A DNA stretch of 64,000 nucleotides from Beta vulgaris subsp. vulgaris (lineage: Eukaryota; Streptophyta; Magnoliopsida; Caryophyllales; Amaranthaceae), in contig NC_079209.1 of assembly GCF_026745355.1 (NCBI RefSeq), positions 2,854,295 to 2,918,294 of the forward strand, read 5' to 3'. A program made the position numbers and the translations under genes. Shown here piece after piece: positions 22,632-34,245 of the stretch (its first letter is position 1; each line of letters starts with the position of its first letter). Below the pieces are notes generated by a model that was given only the letters and a program-made list of their open reading frames with translations, was not told the DNA's origin and searched no databases.

Positions 22632-24430
22632 GGGTACATGACAGTGCTATGGCGGTCCCGTTGACAGTGGACAATGACACTCTTGGTCGCGGTAAACGAG
22701 AAAAGAAATCTTCTACACGGTTACGTGGATTTGTAACCCACTCTGTTATTCGACATGTAGACCCCCATTCCGCTACTTCTGCTTCTCCCTCTCCGATCAG
22801 TTCCTCAGGTAAACCTTTTAACATAGCTTGTTATGTAAAATATGATAATTTTTCTGTGAGACATCAACATTTTTTGGCAGCTATCTCAAAAGTTGTTGAG
22901 CCCACTTCTTTCAAAGAAGCGATGCTTGATTCAGGCTGGCGTCAAGCTATGAAGGAAGAAATTGATGCGCTTGAGCGCAATGGTACGTGGTCTTTGGAGG
23001 TCTTGCCCGCAGGCAAGCGTGCTATTAGTAGTGGTTGGGTTTTCCGCACCAAGTATCATTCCACGGGTGTTGTTGAGCGTCTAAAAGCTCGTTTGGTTGT
23101 TCATGGAAATCGTCAGATTGAAGGTATTTATTATACTGAAACTTTTGCTCCTGTTGCTAAAATGGGGACTGTGCGTTTGTTTCTTGCTGTTGCTATTAGT
23201 AAAGGTTGGGAGCTTCATCAAATGGATGTCTGTAATGCCTTTTTACATGGTGATTTAGAAGAGGAGGTGTATATGAAACTTCCTCCCGGTTATTCTAGTT
23301 CGATTCCTGGTCAGGTGTGCAGATTACGTAAGTCTTTATATGGACTACGACAGGCTCCGCGCCAATGGTTTGCCAAACTTTCTTGTGCTCTACGCAAGTT
23401 TGGGTTTGTTCAGTCATATGCCGACTACTCTTTGTTTTCTTATCGACAGGGAGTTGTTTCTCTCCATGTTCTTGTGTATGTCGATGACTTAATTATTGCA
23501 GGTTCCTCTCTTGACGTGATCACGAGGTTCAAGCAATACTTAAGTTCTTGCTTTCATATGAAAGATTTGGGTATTCTAAAGTACTTTCTTGGTATTGAGG
23601 TAGCTCGTGGTGATGCTGGTTTGTTTCTCTCTCAACGTAAGTATGCTTTAGACGTTTTGAAAGAAGTTGGTATGTTGGATTGTAAACCTATTGACACTCC
23701 TATGGAACAAAACCATAGGCTAGCCTATGCAAATGGTAGTCCTTATCAGTATCCTGACAAGTATCGTCGCTTGGTTGGGCGATTGGTTTACTTGTCTGTT
23801 ACCCGTCCTGACTTAAGCTACTCAGTGCATACCTTGGCTCAGTTTTTGAGTGCACCTCAGGTTGCACATTGGGATGCTGCTGTTCGAGTGTTGCGTTATG
23901 TTAAAAGTCACCCTGGTCAGGGTATTTTGTTGCGCAGGAATGCTTTGCAATTGACTGCTTATTGTGATAGTGATTGGGCTGCTTGTCCTCTTACTCGTCG
24001 ATCATTGTCTGGTTATATTGTCCTTCTTGGACGTTCTCCTGTATCTTGGAAGACCAAGAAGCAACCCACTGTGGCACGTTCCTCCGCTGAAGCTGAATAT
24101 CGCTCTATGGCTGTTACTACTTGTGAGTTGAAGTGGTTGAAGTCGTTACTGCGTTCCCTAGGTGTGATTCATTCTTCTCCTATGCAGTTGTTTTGTGACA
24201 GTCAATCGGCTCTTCATATTGCTAAAAATCCCGTATTCCATGATCGAACTAAGCATATCGAAGTTGATTGTCATTTTATACGTGATGAGCTACAATCTAG
24301 GAACATTGCTACTGCTTATGTGCCGACAAGTCATCAGTTGGCTGATTTCCTAACTAAGGCCCTTGGGCGTCAGCAGTTCGGTTTTCTTCTGCGCAAGTTG
24401 GGCATTAGTGATTTGCATGCTCCAACTTGA
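22556..24430 (+). pseudogene. Copia pol remnant: reverse transcriptase and RNase H
   Basis: 624 open codons. After a linker left from the integrase-RT junction come the RT (WVFRTKYHSTG, catalytic YVDD at residues 308-311, LYGLRQAPRQW before it) and the RNase H (YCDSDWA, SSAEAEYRSMA, ADFLTKAL). The RT/RNase H part looks undamaged. The ATG used by the open frame lies at the deletion scar and is probably not a natural start. Protease and integrase are missing. Confidence 0.9.
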
Positions 24431-24437
24431 GGGGGAG

Positions 24438-24621
24438 TATTAGAGATATTTATGTAAAGTTAATATGTTAAGTTAATATTATGTTTCCTTTTTGGATTAG
24501 GTTTAGGTTGGGAGTTTTATGTAAATATGGGCTTGTAGTGCTTTGTATATAAAGAGGCTTAAAAGGCTAATGAAAGTCAACGTGCAGTTTTCTCCCAAAA
24601 CTTCTTCCACAATTATTAACA
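24438..24621 (+). repeat. Copia 3' LTR
   Basis: 184 bp, no difference from the 5' LTR seen by eye. Preceded by the purine tract at 24429-24437. Confidence 0.95.
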
Positions 24622-24626
24622 CTGTT

Positions 24627-25590
24627 AGCTGAAGACAGTTTTTGTAAGAGAGGACAAAAAAACTCGGAAGAAGAAAGAAAGGAGAAAAGAGGTAGAAAAT
24701 GGTGGTAGAATTATTTGTGTTAGGATGTACAGGTATGGTCATGTTCTATCATGGAGCTCATGTACTCTTTCATGCCCTCTTCTCTCATGTTGCTCTTCGT
24801 TCTCTCAGGTACTTTCATCAAAGAATGAATTAATTTTTATTCTCCTTATATAGTTCCTTCTTTTTGGATTAATGGATATTCATAATCACTCCTCAATAGT
24901 AGTTTCTACCTGAGTCCGAGTAACATAGACTATTGATTTTGTTTATATATGTTGCTTTTCATTTCACCTTAATATCCGTGTTGGATCCTCTAACACTTTA
25001 GACATGAGACACTTAAAAACTTTGTTTTAGGCCAAAATTTTGAAAAAGTTCCAAATAAAATGGTCAAAACGAACCCTTGGACACGTATTCATGTTGGACG
25101 TGGATATATTCCCGAGTCCGAGCAACATAGACTATTGGTTTTGTATATGTTGCTTTTCTTTCTCTGTTCTACTTCTGGATTTTCTGGCTCATCATCTTGA
25201 TTGCATTTTTTGTTTATTGCAGTTTCTTGGGATTTGTTGGATGGTAAATTTGAGATGAGAGGTGAATAGTGATCAGCAGAAGGACAAAGCAAAATTAGTG
25301 TTGTAGATATTAATTTGTCTCTTGTTTACAGGATTACTAGATAGTTATTGCTTGAAAAACACTCTAAAAAAGCTCTTACATAAAAAATAAGAGTGTTTCA
25401 CTTATTATGAAATGGAGAAAGTATAAAATAGATTGGATATATGCAATTGAAACATGTTTTAATAACTGTCATTCAAGGAATTTCATCCTATATTTTTAGC
25501 ACGTCAATCATATTTATAGGTATTTGATGCTCAATTCAACTGTTTACTATCCAGTCCTTATTGTTCACTTGTTTGACATTATTTAGCTTG
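24627..25590. other. Intergenic DNA with a spaced direct repeat
   Basis: No gene. The phrase GAGTCCGAGTAACATAGACT with about 55 bp of context occurs at 24912-24966 and, diverged (GAGTCCGAGCAACATAGACT), at 25114-25164. Confidence 0.6.
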
Positions 25591-25592
25591 TA

Positions 25593-25827
25593 CTCCCTCC
25601 GTTTCACAATATAAGGCACGTACGATGTTCGAGGTCGAACTTTGACCGTTAAATACTCTCAATTTATGTTGATAGAAAATTTCAAAAAATAATAGTATTA
25701 TAGTATTTTTCAAGACGAATCAAACAGTATAATTTTTATAATTTTTACTTATCGTATTTGAGAGATATTTGTGGTCAAAGCAAATTTTCGTAAAACGTGA
25801 ATGTCTTATATCTTGAAACAGAGGGAG
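25593..25827. mobile_element. Stowaway MITE
   Basis: 235-bp element, left CTCCCTCCGTTTCACAATAT, right inverted copy ending ACAGAGGGAG, flanked by TA. Contains the common internal words CAAGACGAATCAAAC and GGTCAAAG. Confidence 0.9.
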
Positions 25828-26213
25828 TATTAAAGTTAAAAGGACAGAGGTGAATATAGCCCATAATCTGGCCCAAAAAACTAGACAGAGGCTAACAAAA
25901 AAAAAAACATCTAAGTTTCATGAGTATGATCTTTTTTTTTTTTTTGATAGGACATGAGTATGATCTTTAAGTGAGAAGTAAACTTCCTACTATATATTAT
26001 CACAACTCACAAGCATAAATTGGAGTGTCATTTACTTGATCTTCCGCATTGTGAGAATAATATGATGGTTAAAGGAATCACGTATACATTGGAAACGCAA
26101 AAACTTAGAACATTGACTAGTAGTGGCGGATTTAGAAATAATATTAATTGTGTTTAGAACAATATCATAATTAATGGCAATGTGCTTGCTTAATTTCTTA
26201 GTGACTTTCATTT

Positions 26214-26631
26214 AGAGTTTTTGGGAATATAACAGGGATTAGCATTTTGTGAGATATACCTCACTAATTTTTTCTTGTGGGGATATACCAACCTAATTTT
26301 AACTTTTGTTAAAGATACCAAAAACACTATTTCTAGTGAGAAAGTCAAGTTTTCAGCCTTTGAGTTGCTTAATTACTCTTTGTATAGTGCGTGATATTCA
26401 ATTGCTTCTATTACATTCATTTTCCTCCAACCTCCTCAACTGTCAATTTGTGGCTCACTCGCGAGTTCCTACCAAGTCAAAGGCTGGAAATTTGACTTTA
26501 TCGTTAAAGATAGTGTTTTTAATACCTCTTAACAAAACTTGAATTTAGGTTATTATATACCCACGAAAAAAAATTTAGTAAAGTATATCTCCACAAAATG
26601 TCTTATTACCCTAATATACCCCACAAAAACT
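26214..26631. mobile_element. MULE-type MITE with ~150-bp inverted ends
   Basis: The two arms can be aligned for about 150 bp (left CATTTTGTGAGATATAC, right GTATATCTCCACAAAATG; then AACACTATTTCTAGTG against its partner). A 9-bp flank CTTTCATTT (26205-26213) matches CTTTCTTTT (26632-26640) at 8 of 9 bases. A 9-bp duplication and long inverted ends are typical of Mutator-like elements. No transposase. Confidence 0.7.
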
Positions 26632-26640
26632 CTTTCTTTT

Positions 26641-27240
26641 ATATGCCAATCTTATATGCTCGGTTGATGTTCCCCAATCTTTAACTTAGAGTCTTAGAAG
26701 ACACGAAAAAGTCAATAGTTTTAATCTAACAGTTTTTATCAATGGCTAATTTATGCAAAGAAATTGCGTTGAAGTGAGCTGGAACCTGGACAAATGAGAT
26801 GTGTGGTGTGGCAGTTCGGTTTGCGTTTTTTTAATAAGATGATAAGATATACGTTTAAGTAGATGGAATGTGAATATTATAGTTTATAAGTTATAATTGA
26901 GCTGGAGCTGACAAATTCTAAATTATCCATTCAATTAACTCCAAATTATTGAGGAAAAAAAGACATGGTCATACAAGTATGCATCTATGCATATAAGTGA
27001 GGTCCTACAACATTATTGACAAATGAACAATTGAACCATATAATAATATAATTTTTTTAATGATATAATGGATAACGGATGGCTTAATGTAACTTCTCCC
27101 GATAAACCAATTAAACATTACAACTGTTAGGATAGATTTAGGAGTATTTCCTGAATCTATCTATCTACAAGTGTTTATCTGGATCTATCTAGAAGTGTTT
27201 ATTTAGAGATTATATTTATTAATAATATATTTAGTTTGAA
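26641..27240. other. AT-rich intergenic DNA
   Basis: No gene seen. Around 27125-27205 a phrase of the type GGATCTATCTAGAAGTGTTT is repeated imperfectly. Confidence 0.45.
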
Positions 27241-27249
27241 AAGAGCGTT

Positions 27250-27615
27250 ATAAGGATTTTATTAAGCAATATCAAACTCTGCCAAGGTTAAGATACCTTG
27301 CAGAACATCATCAACAAAAAATTATTCGATCCCATTAGAAGGGTTAAATCTAGCAAGTAAGTTAGCTACACTATTCCCTCCCCTCCTAACATGAGCAATA
27401 GAAAAATCAACAAAACTTGAACTTAATAAAACAATATCTTCCACAACCAAAAATCAAGCGGAGAACGTCCATAACTCTTTTGTTGTATGTCCTCCGACAA
27501 GTTGTAGGCATCATATTCTAACTCAACGTTGGCACATCCTACTACCCGAGCCACCTGCAAGCTGAACTTGGCGGCCATAGCTTTTGCCAATGTCACGCTC
27601 CACCTCGCCTGGTAC
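27250..27615 (-). pseudogene. LINE RNase H fragment
   Basis: On the minus strand the DNA encodes broken RNase H_like (RVT_3) sequence: AKAMAAKFSLQVARVVG followed, after a frame change near 27430, by FSIAHVRRGGNSVANLLARF and a stop. This is the C-terminal end of a LINE ORF2 of a different lineage from the BNR-like copies. No tail or target duplication was identified. Confidence 0.7.
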
Positions 27616-28239
27616 TTAGTTATACTTAAATTAGGTTTTATATGATATACTATAAATATCCTTTGGGTTAATAATAATTCGAACTTTTTCCTTTCAATCT
27701 ATTTTGTCATAATATCAATAACTAGTTGAGATCTTGGGTGAAAATTCTAAAATAACATTGATAAATGATTAGGGGCATCGTCCGAGCCAACAACTAGTTT
27801 AATAGATTAAAAAGGATATGTTGTTTGGACCTTTGGGATTGGCATTTATTAGAAGTACAAGTTTTTTGCTTGGTAGTTAGATGATGACTTATAAAGTGAA
27901 AGATCAAAAGTTTGAGAGGCTTTTAGAAAGATCAGTTGAATAATTTTAGAGTGAGGTGGTAGAAGTAGAACTAGAACATACATACTTGTAAAATATAATA
28001 TTTATGTAGATAATTCTAGGCCATGCTTAAGATGTGGCCAAGTTGTTAGATCATAACGCTCCATTGAGGAGATCAGAATTTAGGAACTGTAAAGCATTCC
28101 TATAAATAAGCAAGCATGGAACGCATCTGTATAATTCATCTGAGGTATGGTAACTTGTGTCATTTCTACAAATTATATAGAACATTTTTCTTAGCAGACA
28201 CTTGTTAACGAAGAGGATGTTAAATCATAGATGTATGAG

Positions 28240-29243
28240 TAGGGGTGTAAGTTATTTGGTTAAAAACCGAAAACGAAACCAAACCAAACCGAAAGTAATT
28301 TGGTTTGTTTTTTTATAAATTCGGTTTGGTTTGGATTGGAAAATTAATTTTTTTGTCGGTTTTCGGTTTGGTTTGGTTTTTATTTGGAAAAACCGGAAAA
28401 ACCAAACCGAAGTTTACAAGTAATATATGTCATATTATGGCCTTATGGGCATTGATGAGTTTAAAATATATTCAACCCATCCATAACCCGTCTCTCTCCC
28501 TCCTAACTTTGAGCCTATTTCTCTTCTAAGTCCTAACAAACCCTAATCCTCTCCCATCTCCCAACACCCAACCGTTTTTCACTCTCCTCCACTCCTCCCT
28601 CTCCTCCATTTTTCTCTCTCCCCTACTTCTTCTTCTCCTCTGTTTCTTCTATCTCGAAGATCTCCTTCGTGTTTGAGTTGAGAGAGTCGAATAGATCCCG
28701 AACTAGCTAGTCGCCTTAATCTTTGCTGCACGATTATCTCAGTGTTTTCGTTATTTGAAGAATGAAGTAGTCAAAGCATATCTCCTCCATTTCATAATTA
28801 AGAAGGTTATTTTTTTTCGTTATTATGTAAAATTATTGTAGTCAATTTTTTATTTTCTTACAATATTACAAATGTAGTATCTCGTTATCTACAAATATCA
28901 AGAATTACAACTGTGAAAAAGTTAAGAAATTTTTATTCTTTGTAAGAATTGACAATTATGATAGATAAAGTTACAAAATTTTATTTTGTTTCATGTATCG
29001 GTTTGTTATCTGTTGTGTTCTTTCAATTTGATTGGATTTTGGAAAAAAAGAAATTTTATTCGGTTTGGTTTGTATTGGTTCGGTTGTGGATTTCTAAATT
29101 CGGTTTGGTTTGGTTTCAGATGAATTTCGGTTTGGATTTGGACTTGAAATGTTAAAACCGAATTAATTTCGGTTTGGTTCGGTTTTGGATTTCTGAATTC
29201 GTTTTGTCCCAAAACCAAGCCGAAAACCAAACTTACACCCCTA
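28240..29243. mobile_element. hAT-like non-autonomous element rich in GGTTTGGTTT words
   Basis: Ends TAGGGGTGTAAGTT and AACTTACACCCCTA are inverted repeats, and both flanks are filled with subterminal ACCGAAAACCAAACC-type repeats facing inward. The 1-kb length and the AGGGGTGT ends fit hAT-type non-autonomous elements. No matching 8-bp target duplication was found. The middle (28440-28700) is C/T-rich and contains AAACCCTAATCC, which looks like a host gene leader. Confidence 0.6.
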
Positions 29244-29347
29244 ATAATAATGAGTGACTTGATATAGCACTACAAGAAATGAAATTAAAGAGGGCGATTT
29301 ATTTGAATTAAATAGGTAATTTGGGTCTGTTCTCTTCGGCATAAAAC

Positions 29348-30165
29348 AGCTGAACTGAACTGAACTTATTGGAGCTGAACTGAACTGAACTGATTGGAGC
29401 TGAACTGAATTGAATTGAATTGAATTGAATTGAATTAAGTTGAATGTAATAAATATATAAATAATATTTAAATAATAGTAATATGAATATTAAATAATAA
29501 TTATAATGATAAGTAATAATAATAATGAATGATAATAATAATAGTATTTTGGATATTTTTAAATGATAGTTATAAATAAATAATATTAATAATCATATAT
29601 TAATAATAATGATAATAATAATAATAATAATAATTAATGATAATAATAATTATTTTATACTATTTGTATTAATATATTAATACTTGATGATGATTATATA
29701 ATAATAATAATATATATGAAGTAAATTAATATTACTATTTTAATAATTAAATTTAATAATATAATAATATTTAGTAATTAAAAGTAATGATTGGATACCG
29801 CGAAAATTGCATCATAAACCGTTTTGACGCGATTTGATTGGTTTATGGGCTGAAAAACGTGGGTATTTGAGCTTTGACCTAAACCATGTTCCTCCTAATA
29901 ATAATACTAATAATAATGAGTAAAGCTATAATAAATAAAATAATATATAGAAACAATAATAATAATAATAATAATACTTAATAGTAATGATATAAAAATA
30001 AATAATAATAATAATAATAAGAGTAATTAGTAAAATAAATTACACCAACATAATAATAATATTTAACAAAATGATTATAAAAGAATGGAGCTGAATTGAA
30101 CTGAACTGAATTGAGCTGGACTGAACTGAACAGAACTGATTGGAGCTGAACTGAACTAATTAGTT
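29348..30165. repeat. (CTGAA)n arrays flanking TAA-rich DNA
   Basis: CTGAACTGAA-type pentanucleotide runs at about 29348-29450 and 30085-30160, with TAATAATAA-rich sequence between them. Open frames here are not genes. Confidence 0.85.
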
Positions 30166-30317
30166 AATTGTTTTATCTAATCATATTAAGAAAGACAAAA
30201 ATATTTTCCCTTTTTATATTAACTAAGACGATAATTAAATAATTTTGCTCTTTTTAATATTACCTAGGTACTTCGGAGAACAATTTGTTCTCTTTGATAT
30301 TAACTAAGGGGACATTT

Positions 30318-30723
30318 GCTGCTTCTCGCCGGGTTCGAGCCTACTGGACTCCAGAGATTGCTGAAGCAAAAGCTATTGAGATGGGTGTGCGTCTTGGAAG
30401 CAGGTTTGGGCTGGAGAAGGTGATGGTGGAATCCGATTGTCTCAACGTCATATCGAGACTGCAAAAGTCCTCTTTCTTCCTTTCTGATTTGGATAATGTG
30501 TTATCTTCTATCTTCTCCTCTAGCTCTCATTTTCTTTCCTTAGTATGGTCTCATGTGAAAAGAGATGGCAATTATGTAGCTCATCATTTAGCTAAGCTAG
30601 TCCCATTTGGGGTTGAACAAATCTGGGAGAACCATGCTCCTAGGGAGGTGGCTCCCTATATTTTTATGGACGATTTGTCCCATGATTAATCTAGCTCATG
30701 CTTTTCCCCTCAAAAAAAAAAAA
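30318..30723 (+). mobile_element. 5'-truncated LINE, RNase H end
   Basis: A 406-bp plus-strand insertion with an A-run at its 3' end (30712-30723) and a 16-bp target duplication AACTAAGGGGACATTT (30302-30317, 30724-30739). It encodes about 120 residues of RNase H (AEAKAIEMGVRLG, VESDCLNVI, HVKRDGNYVAHHLAKL). The extra N-terminal residues of the open frame starting at 30285 come from the flank. The lineage differs from the BNR-like LINE. Confidence 0.88.
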
Positions 30724-30839
30724 AACTAAGGGGACATTTTTTTCAGTTTTGTCCTCTTTACAGTTTTGCCCTCTTTAATATCATCTAAAAAAGACAATTT
30801 TATAGTTTTGCCTTGTTACCGTCAAATGGAAAAAAAGTA

Positions 30840-31650
30840 AGGATAAAAAGTATTAATATTTGCGTTGGTTGATAATGTTTTTAAAAACAACAAAAATTTT
30901 AGGCAACCGCATCCGGATGTAACATCATTTTACTCCAAAGTCAATCACTATTATCAAGTATTTCTAACAACATCCTATCATATTCACCCAAAACATTCAC
31001 GAGGAAACTCCAAATTTAATCTCCATTTCTCACTATAGACTAATAATGCGGGCCAATCCAGCCCAGCCTACCTCGTGAGATGTGTGGATCGGCCTTGTAA
31101 AAAGTCCGGTCCAATCCAATTCAAACCGTGAAATTGGTGGGTGGGTCGTGGACCAGATTTCTTGAGCCTAACCCATTCCGCTACTAAAACCGCCCAATTT
31201 GGACCATGAAATCGGTCCCGTCCGGTCCATGAACCGTACCAGCCCAGTCCAGTCCAAGTAAATATTGAATCAAAATTGAGCTGATTTGGTTTAAGTCATG
31301 TTCGGGTGATGACTGATGATTGTAAATTTATGCCACTTTACAATGTTTTTTTGCACGTTTTAGGTGGAAAGTGAAGAGTAATTATATACCAATGTGGCAA
31401 TGTAGAGTATCAAATCAGACACGAGTATTTGAGATAAAAGTCATAGAACTTACGCGCTAACTAAACGTGTACACGAGTGCTAAAGCTCTAGGTCGTTATG
31501 GCAGAAAGCCAAGAACAACATACATCACTATTTCTGATGAGTACATGTTGATCTTCAATAATTGCGTCTCTATTCGCCATGTAAATTCGTCGTCATTATT
31601 ACTTGTAGTAGTAGTAAATGTAGTAGTATTTGGCGTAGTATGCATATGTA
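30840..31650. other. Intergenic DNA with GGTCC-rich repeat
   Basis: No gene. At 31040-31260 words such as CCAGCCCAG, CGGTCC and GGTCCAATCC recur in both orientations, as in non-autonomous hAT-type elements, but ends were not found. Confidence 0.4.
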
Positions 31651-31654
31651 TCTC

Positions 31655-32774
31655 ATTCATCTTCCACAATCATGTTGTGCATGATAATGCAAGACAACAT
31701 AATTTCCTCATCCCATGCGATTGATGGTCTACAAACTATAGGAAATCGAGATTACAGCATCCCAAATGCTCTCTTAACAACTTTTCGAGCTCCTTCTTGG
31801 TGTTGAGCAAATAACTTGTCCTTGCGAGTTTGAGGACATGTAACCGATTGGATGAATATTGTCCAATTCGGATATATACCATCACTGAGATAATAACCCT
31901 TATCATATTGGTTACCATTCACCGTAAAGTGCACGGGCGGTGCTCGACCTTCTAAAACATGCCTAAAAATAGGAGATCGGTGAAGGACATTCCGATCATT
32001 GCACGAACCTGGTATTCCGAAAAAAGAATGCAATATCCATAAGTCACGATTAGCAACAACTTCAAGAACTAAAGTGACAACACCGTCTCTTCCTTGATAT
32101 TGTCCTTTTCATGCCCACAAACAATTTTTCCATTCCCAATGCATACAACCTATGTTGCCGATCATGCCCCAAAATCCACGTTTTTCACCAAATCGAAGTA
32201 GTCTAGCCAAATCATTGGAGTACTCGGCAGCAAATTGGTTGATAACCCCCTTTGTAAATTTCATTAATGCTAATCAAACTATGCTTTCACTAATTCGCAC
32301 ATACTCATCAATCAATCCGAGTTATCCACTATCATGTACGCAAGCATTCGAATAGCAGTTGTACACTTTTGTAGGGGCGATAATCTAACCTTCCCGTACA
32401 ATCTCTTTTTTGAATGAACCTTTCATGATTTACAACGACACTTTTTCTGATCTGAAGAAAGGCATATTGCTGCATTCGAAATCTTCTACGAGATAAACGA
32501 GCAGGACAGACTGGTTGTTCAGCAAAGTAATCATTGAACAATCGTTTATGGTCTTCCTCCCTACCTTGAATAGGCTGGTGATGATCCTCATCCTCATCAG
32601 TCACTTTTACTCTTCAATTCCTTGGTGTTGGAGTAACATTTAATATAAGAGTTGGTTGAGCAACATTGAATAATAAATCATCTATTTCTTGATCACAGCT
32701 TGTTGAGGATGATCTTCTTTCATCCTCAGAACTAGAGGAACTTGAAGCGATAAGGTTTAAGTTGAAAGAGTTCA
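31655..32774 (-). pseudogene. PIF/Harbinger transposase pseudogene
   Basis: A decayed HARBI1-like nuclease. From the start near 32774 the reading gives an acidic/Ser-rich leader, then FNDYFAEQPVCPARLSRRRF and similar (32332-32604), then after breaks IGCMHWEWKN, HSFFGIPGSCNDRNVL, YLSDGIYPNW and RKVVKRAFGML (31752-32033), ending MHNMIVEDE near 31660. These are the ordered blocks of plant Harbinger transposases. Several stops and frame changes make it non-functional. The ORF1 (Myb-like) partner remnant lies beside it at 33530-33740. Confidence 0.88.
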
Positions 32775-32854
32775 TTCTACAAATTTGCCAATGTCTTTAG
32801 GTTTGGTGTGATCAAATGGTGAACAAGTATGCTCAACTTATATATTGTAAGCGG

Positions 32855-33240
32855 AACAATAATGTAAATAGTAGAACAATATTGTAAAAAGCAGAACAAT
32901 AATGTAAAAAGTAGAAAAATAATACATAAAAGTGGAACAATAATGTAAAAAGTGGAAAAATAATACATAAAAGTGGAACAATAATGTAAAAAGCAGAACA
33001 ACAATGTAAAAAGCAGAACAACAATGTAAAAAGCATTGCAATAATGTAAAATAAGGAAGAACAACAATGTAAAAAGTAGTACAATAATACATAAAAGCGG
33101 GACAATATAATGTAAAAAGTAGGACCATAATGTTAAAAGCAGTACAATAATGTAAAAAGCAGAACAATAATGTAAAAGGCAGAATAATAATGTAAAAAGC
33201 ACGATGATAATGTCAAAAACAGAACAATAATATCAAAAGC
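32855..33240. repeat. Degenerate minisatellite, ~20-bp unit
   Basis: About 19 tandem copies of a unit like AACAATAATGTAAAAAGCAG with small changes. All Phe/Leu/Tyr/Cys-rich minus-strand frames (32777-33202 and its two alternatives) are translations of this array, open in three frames, and are not genes. Confidence 0.92.
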
Positions 33241-33269
33241 TGTATAGAGATGTCAATTCAGATAATAAG

Positions 33270-33500
33270 TAAAGCTTAAACATAAATTACACAAGTACAT
33301 TTTTTAACTTTTTTTTATTAATTGAACTTAAACATACAAATGTTAACTTTTACATAAACATAAACTAAAATTTAAACTTAAACTTAAATTTAAACATAAA
33401 CTAAACTTGAACGTAAACTTAAACATAAACTTAAACTCAAACATGAACTACACTTAAACATAAACTTCACTTAAACATAAACATAACTTAAAAAATTGCA
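33270..33500. repeat. AAACTTAAACAT-type simple repeat
   Basis: Short irregular units AAACTTAAACATAAAC with variants; low complexity. Confidence 0.8.
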
Positions 33501-33529
33501 TTATTCGTCAAGCATGATGTTAGTTTCTC

Positions 33530-33740
33530 AATCATTGCCTCCTCAAATGGTGCTCAATTTTCCTTTGCATACAATACTTGCAGCAATCCCAATTCTTATG
33601 ATACTCTTGTAAGTTCAAGCTATTGGTTTGCAGCGCTAGTTCTTGTTCCTTTGCAGCAATCTTCCTTTTTTTAACCTCCAACTTAGCAATTTCTCTTTCA
33701 ACTTTCGCACTCCTACCCTCTGAATGGATCCGAAGTCTTT
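33530..33740 (-). pseudogene. Harbinger ORF1 (Myb/NAM-associated) C-terminal remnant
   Basis: On the minus strand a lysine/glutamate-rich coiled-coil-like stretch IAKLEVKKRKIAAKEQELAL followed by CCKYCMQRKIEHHLRR. This resembles the C-terminal part of the Myb/SANT protein that accompanies plant Harbinger transposases. Short, without its N-terminal domain. Assignment rests largely on the neighbouring transposase. Confidence 0.5.
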
Positions 33741-34245
33741 CATTAAATTAATTGAAACACTCGATCAATTGTCTGCCCCGCCCTATCCCCCTATCCCCAT
33801 TGCCCCACCACATCCCCACCTGCCTCGTTTCTCCTCCATAGACTTCTCGTTAAAGAAGACGAACTATTTCACAATATACCCATTTGATTTTCATCTTAAA
33901 TCTGTTATATTGAAGGTAACTTTTATCTTATATCACTATTTTTTCTGGCATTTCTTACTTATCTAATTGTTAATTATTCTTCTTTAAGTATAAAATTTAG
34001 TTCTAATTAGATATTTTTTTTCTTTTATTATATTATGTTGTGGCAGTAATGACATAATAGTGAGGCAGGAATGAAATGAAATTTTAGGCAGATACGGATA
34101 TAAAGAGATCATCCCCCGCACCCGCCCCTCCAATTGAACTCCCTACTCACTATATGTGAGAATGGAGGAATCGATGAAGTATTTCCCATTTAGTTGCGTA
34201 GGTTTGACTTTAATGGCCCAATCGAACTAACAACCCCGCGAGTCA
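33741..34245. other. Upstream region of the PPR gene
   Basis: C-rich patch at 33775-33840, then AT-rich DNA. Contains the promoter and leader of the PPR gene, but no single element can be assigned. Confidence 0.4.

Larger units (their letters stand above)
21773..24621 (+). mobile_element. Internally deleted Copia LTR retrotransposon
   Basis: A 2849-bp element bounded by two 184-bp LTRs that look identical base for base, and by a 5-bp target duplication CTGTT (21768-21772, 24622-24626). A primer-binding site complementary to initiator Met-tRNA (TGGTACCAGAGC) follows the 5' LTR at 21957, and a purine tract GAGGGGGAG precedes the 3' LTR. The LTRs begin TA and end CA, one of the known non-canonical Copia termini. 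Gag C-terminus, protease and integrase are missing; reverse transcriptase and RNase H are intact. Identical LTRs indicate recent insertion. The deletion may predate the insertion, with proteins supplied in trans, or may have followed it. Confidence 0.95.
29268..30830. mobile_element. CACTA-like non-autonomous element, right end uncertain
   Basis: Begins CACTACAAGAAATG, the CACTA superfamily end. The left subterminal AAAGAGGGCGATTT has inverted partners at the other side, where a unit of the type CTCTTTNATATTANCTAAG is repeated at about 30208, 30248, 30290 and 30770. Subterminal repeats of this kind are characteristic of CACTA elements. A TAGTG right terminus could not be found, so the end is estimated. 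Confidence 0.5.

Noticed and set aside
22537..22824. 95-codon minus-strand frame
   Set aside because: Shadow of the Copia pol frame across the deletion scar.
32777..33202. Three overlapping minus-strand frames rich in Phe, Leu, Tyr and Cys
   Set aside because: They are translations of the ~20-bp minisatellite in all three frames.
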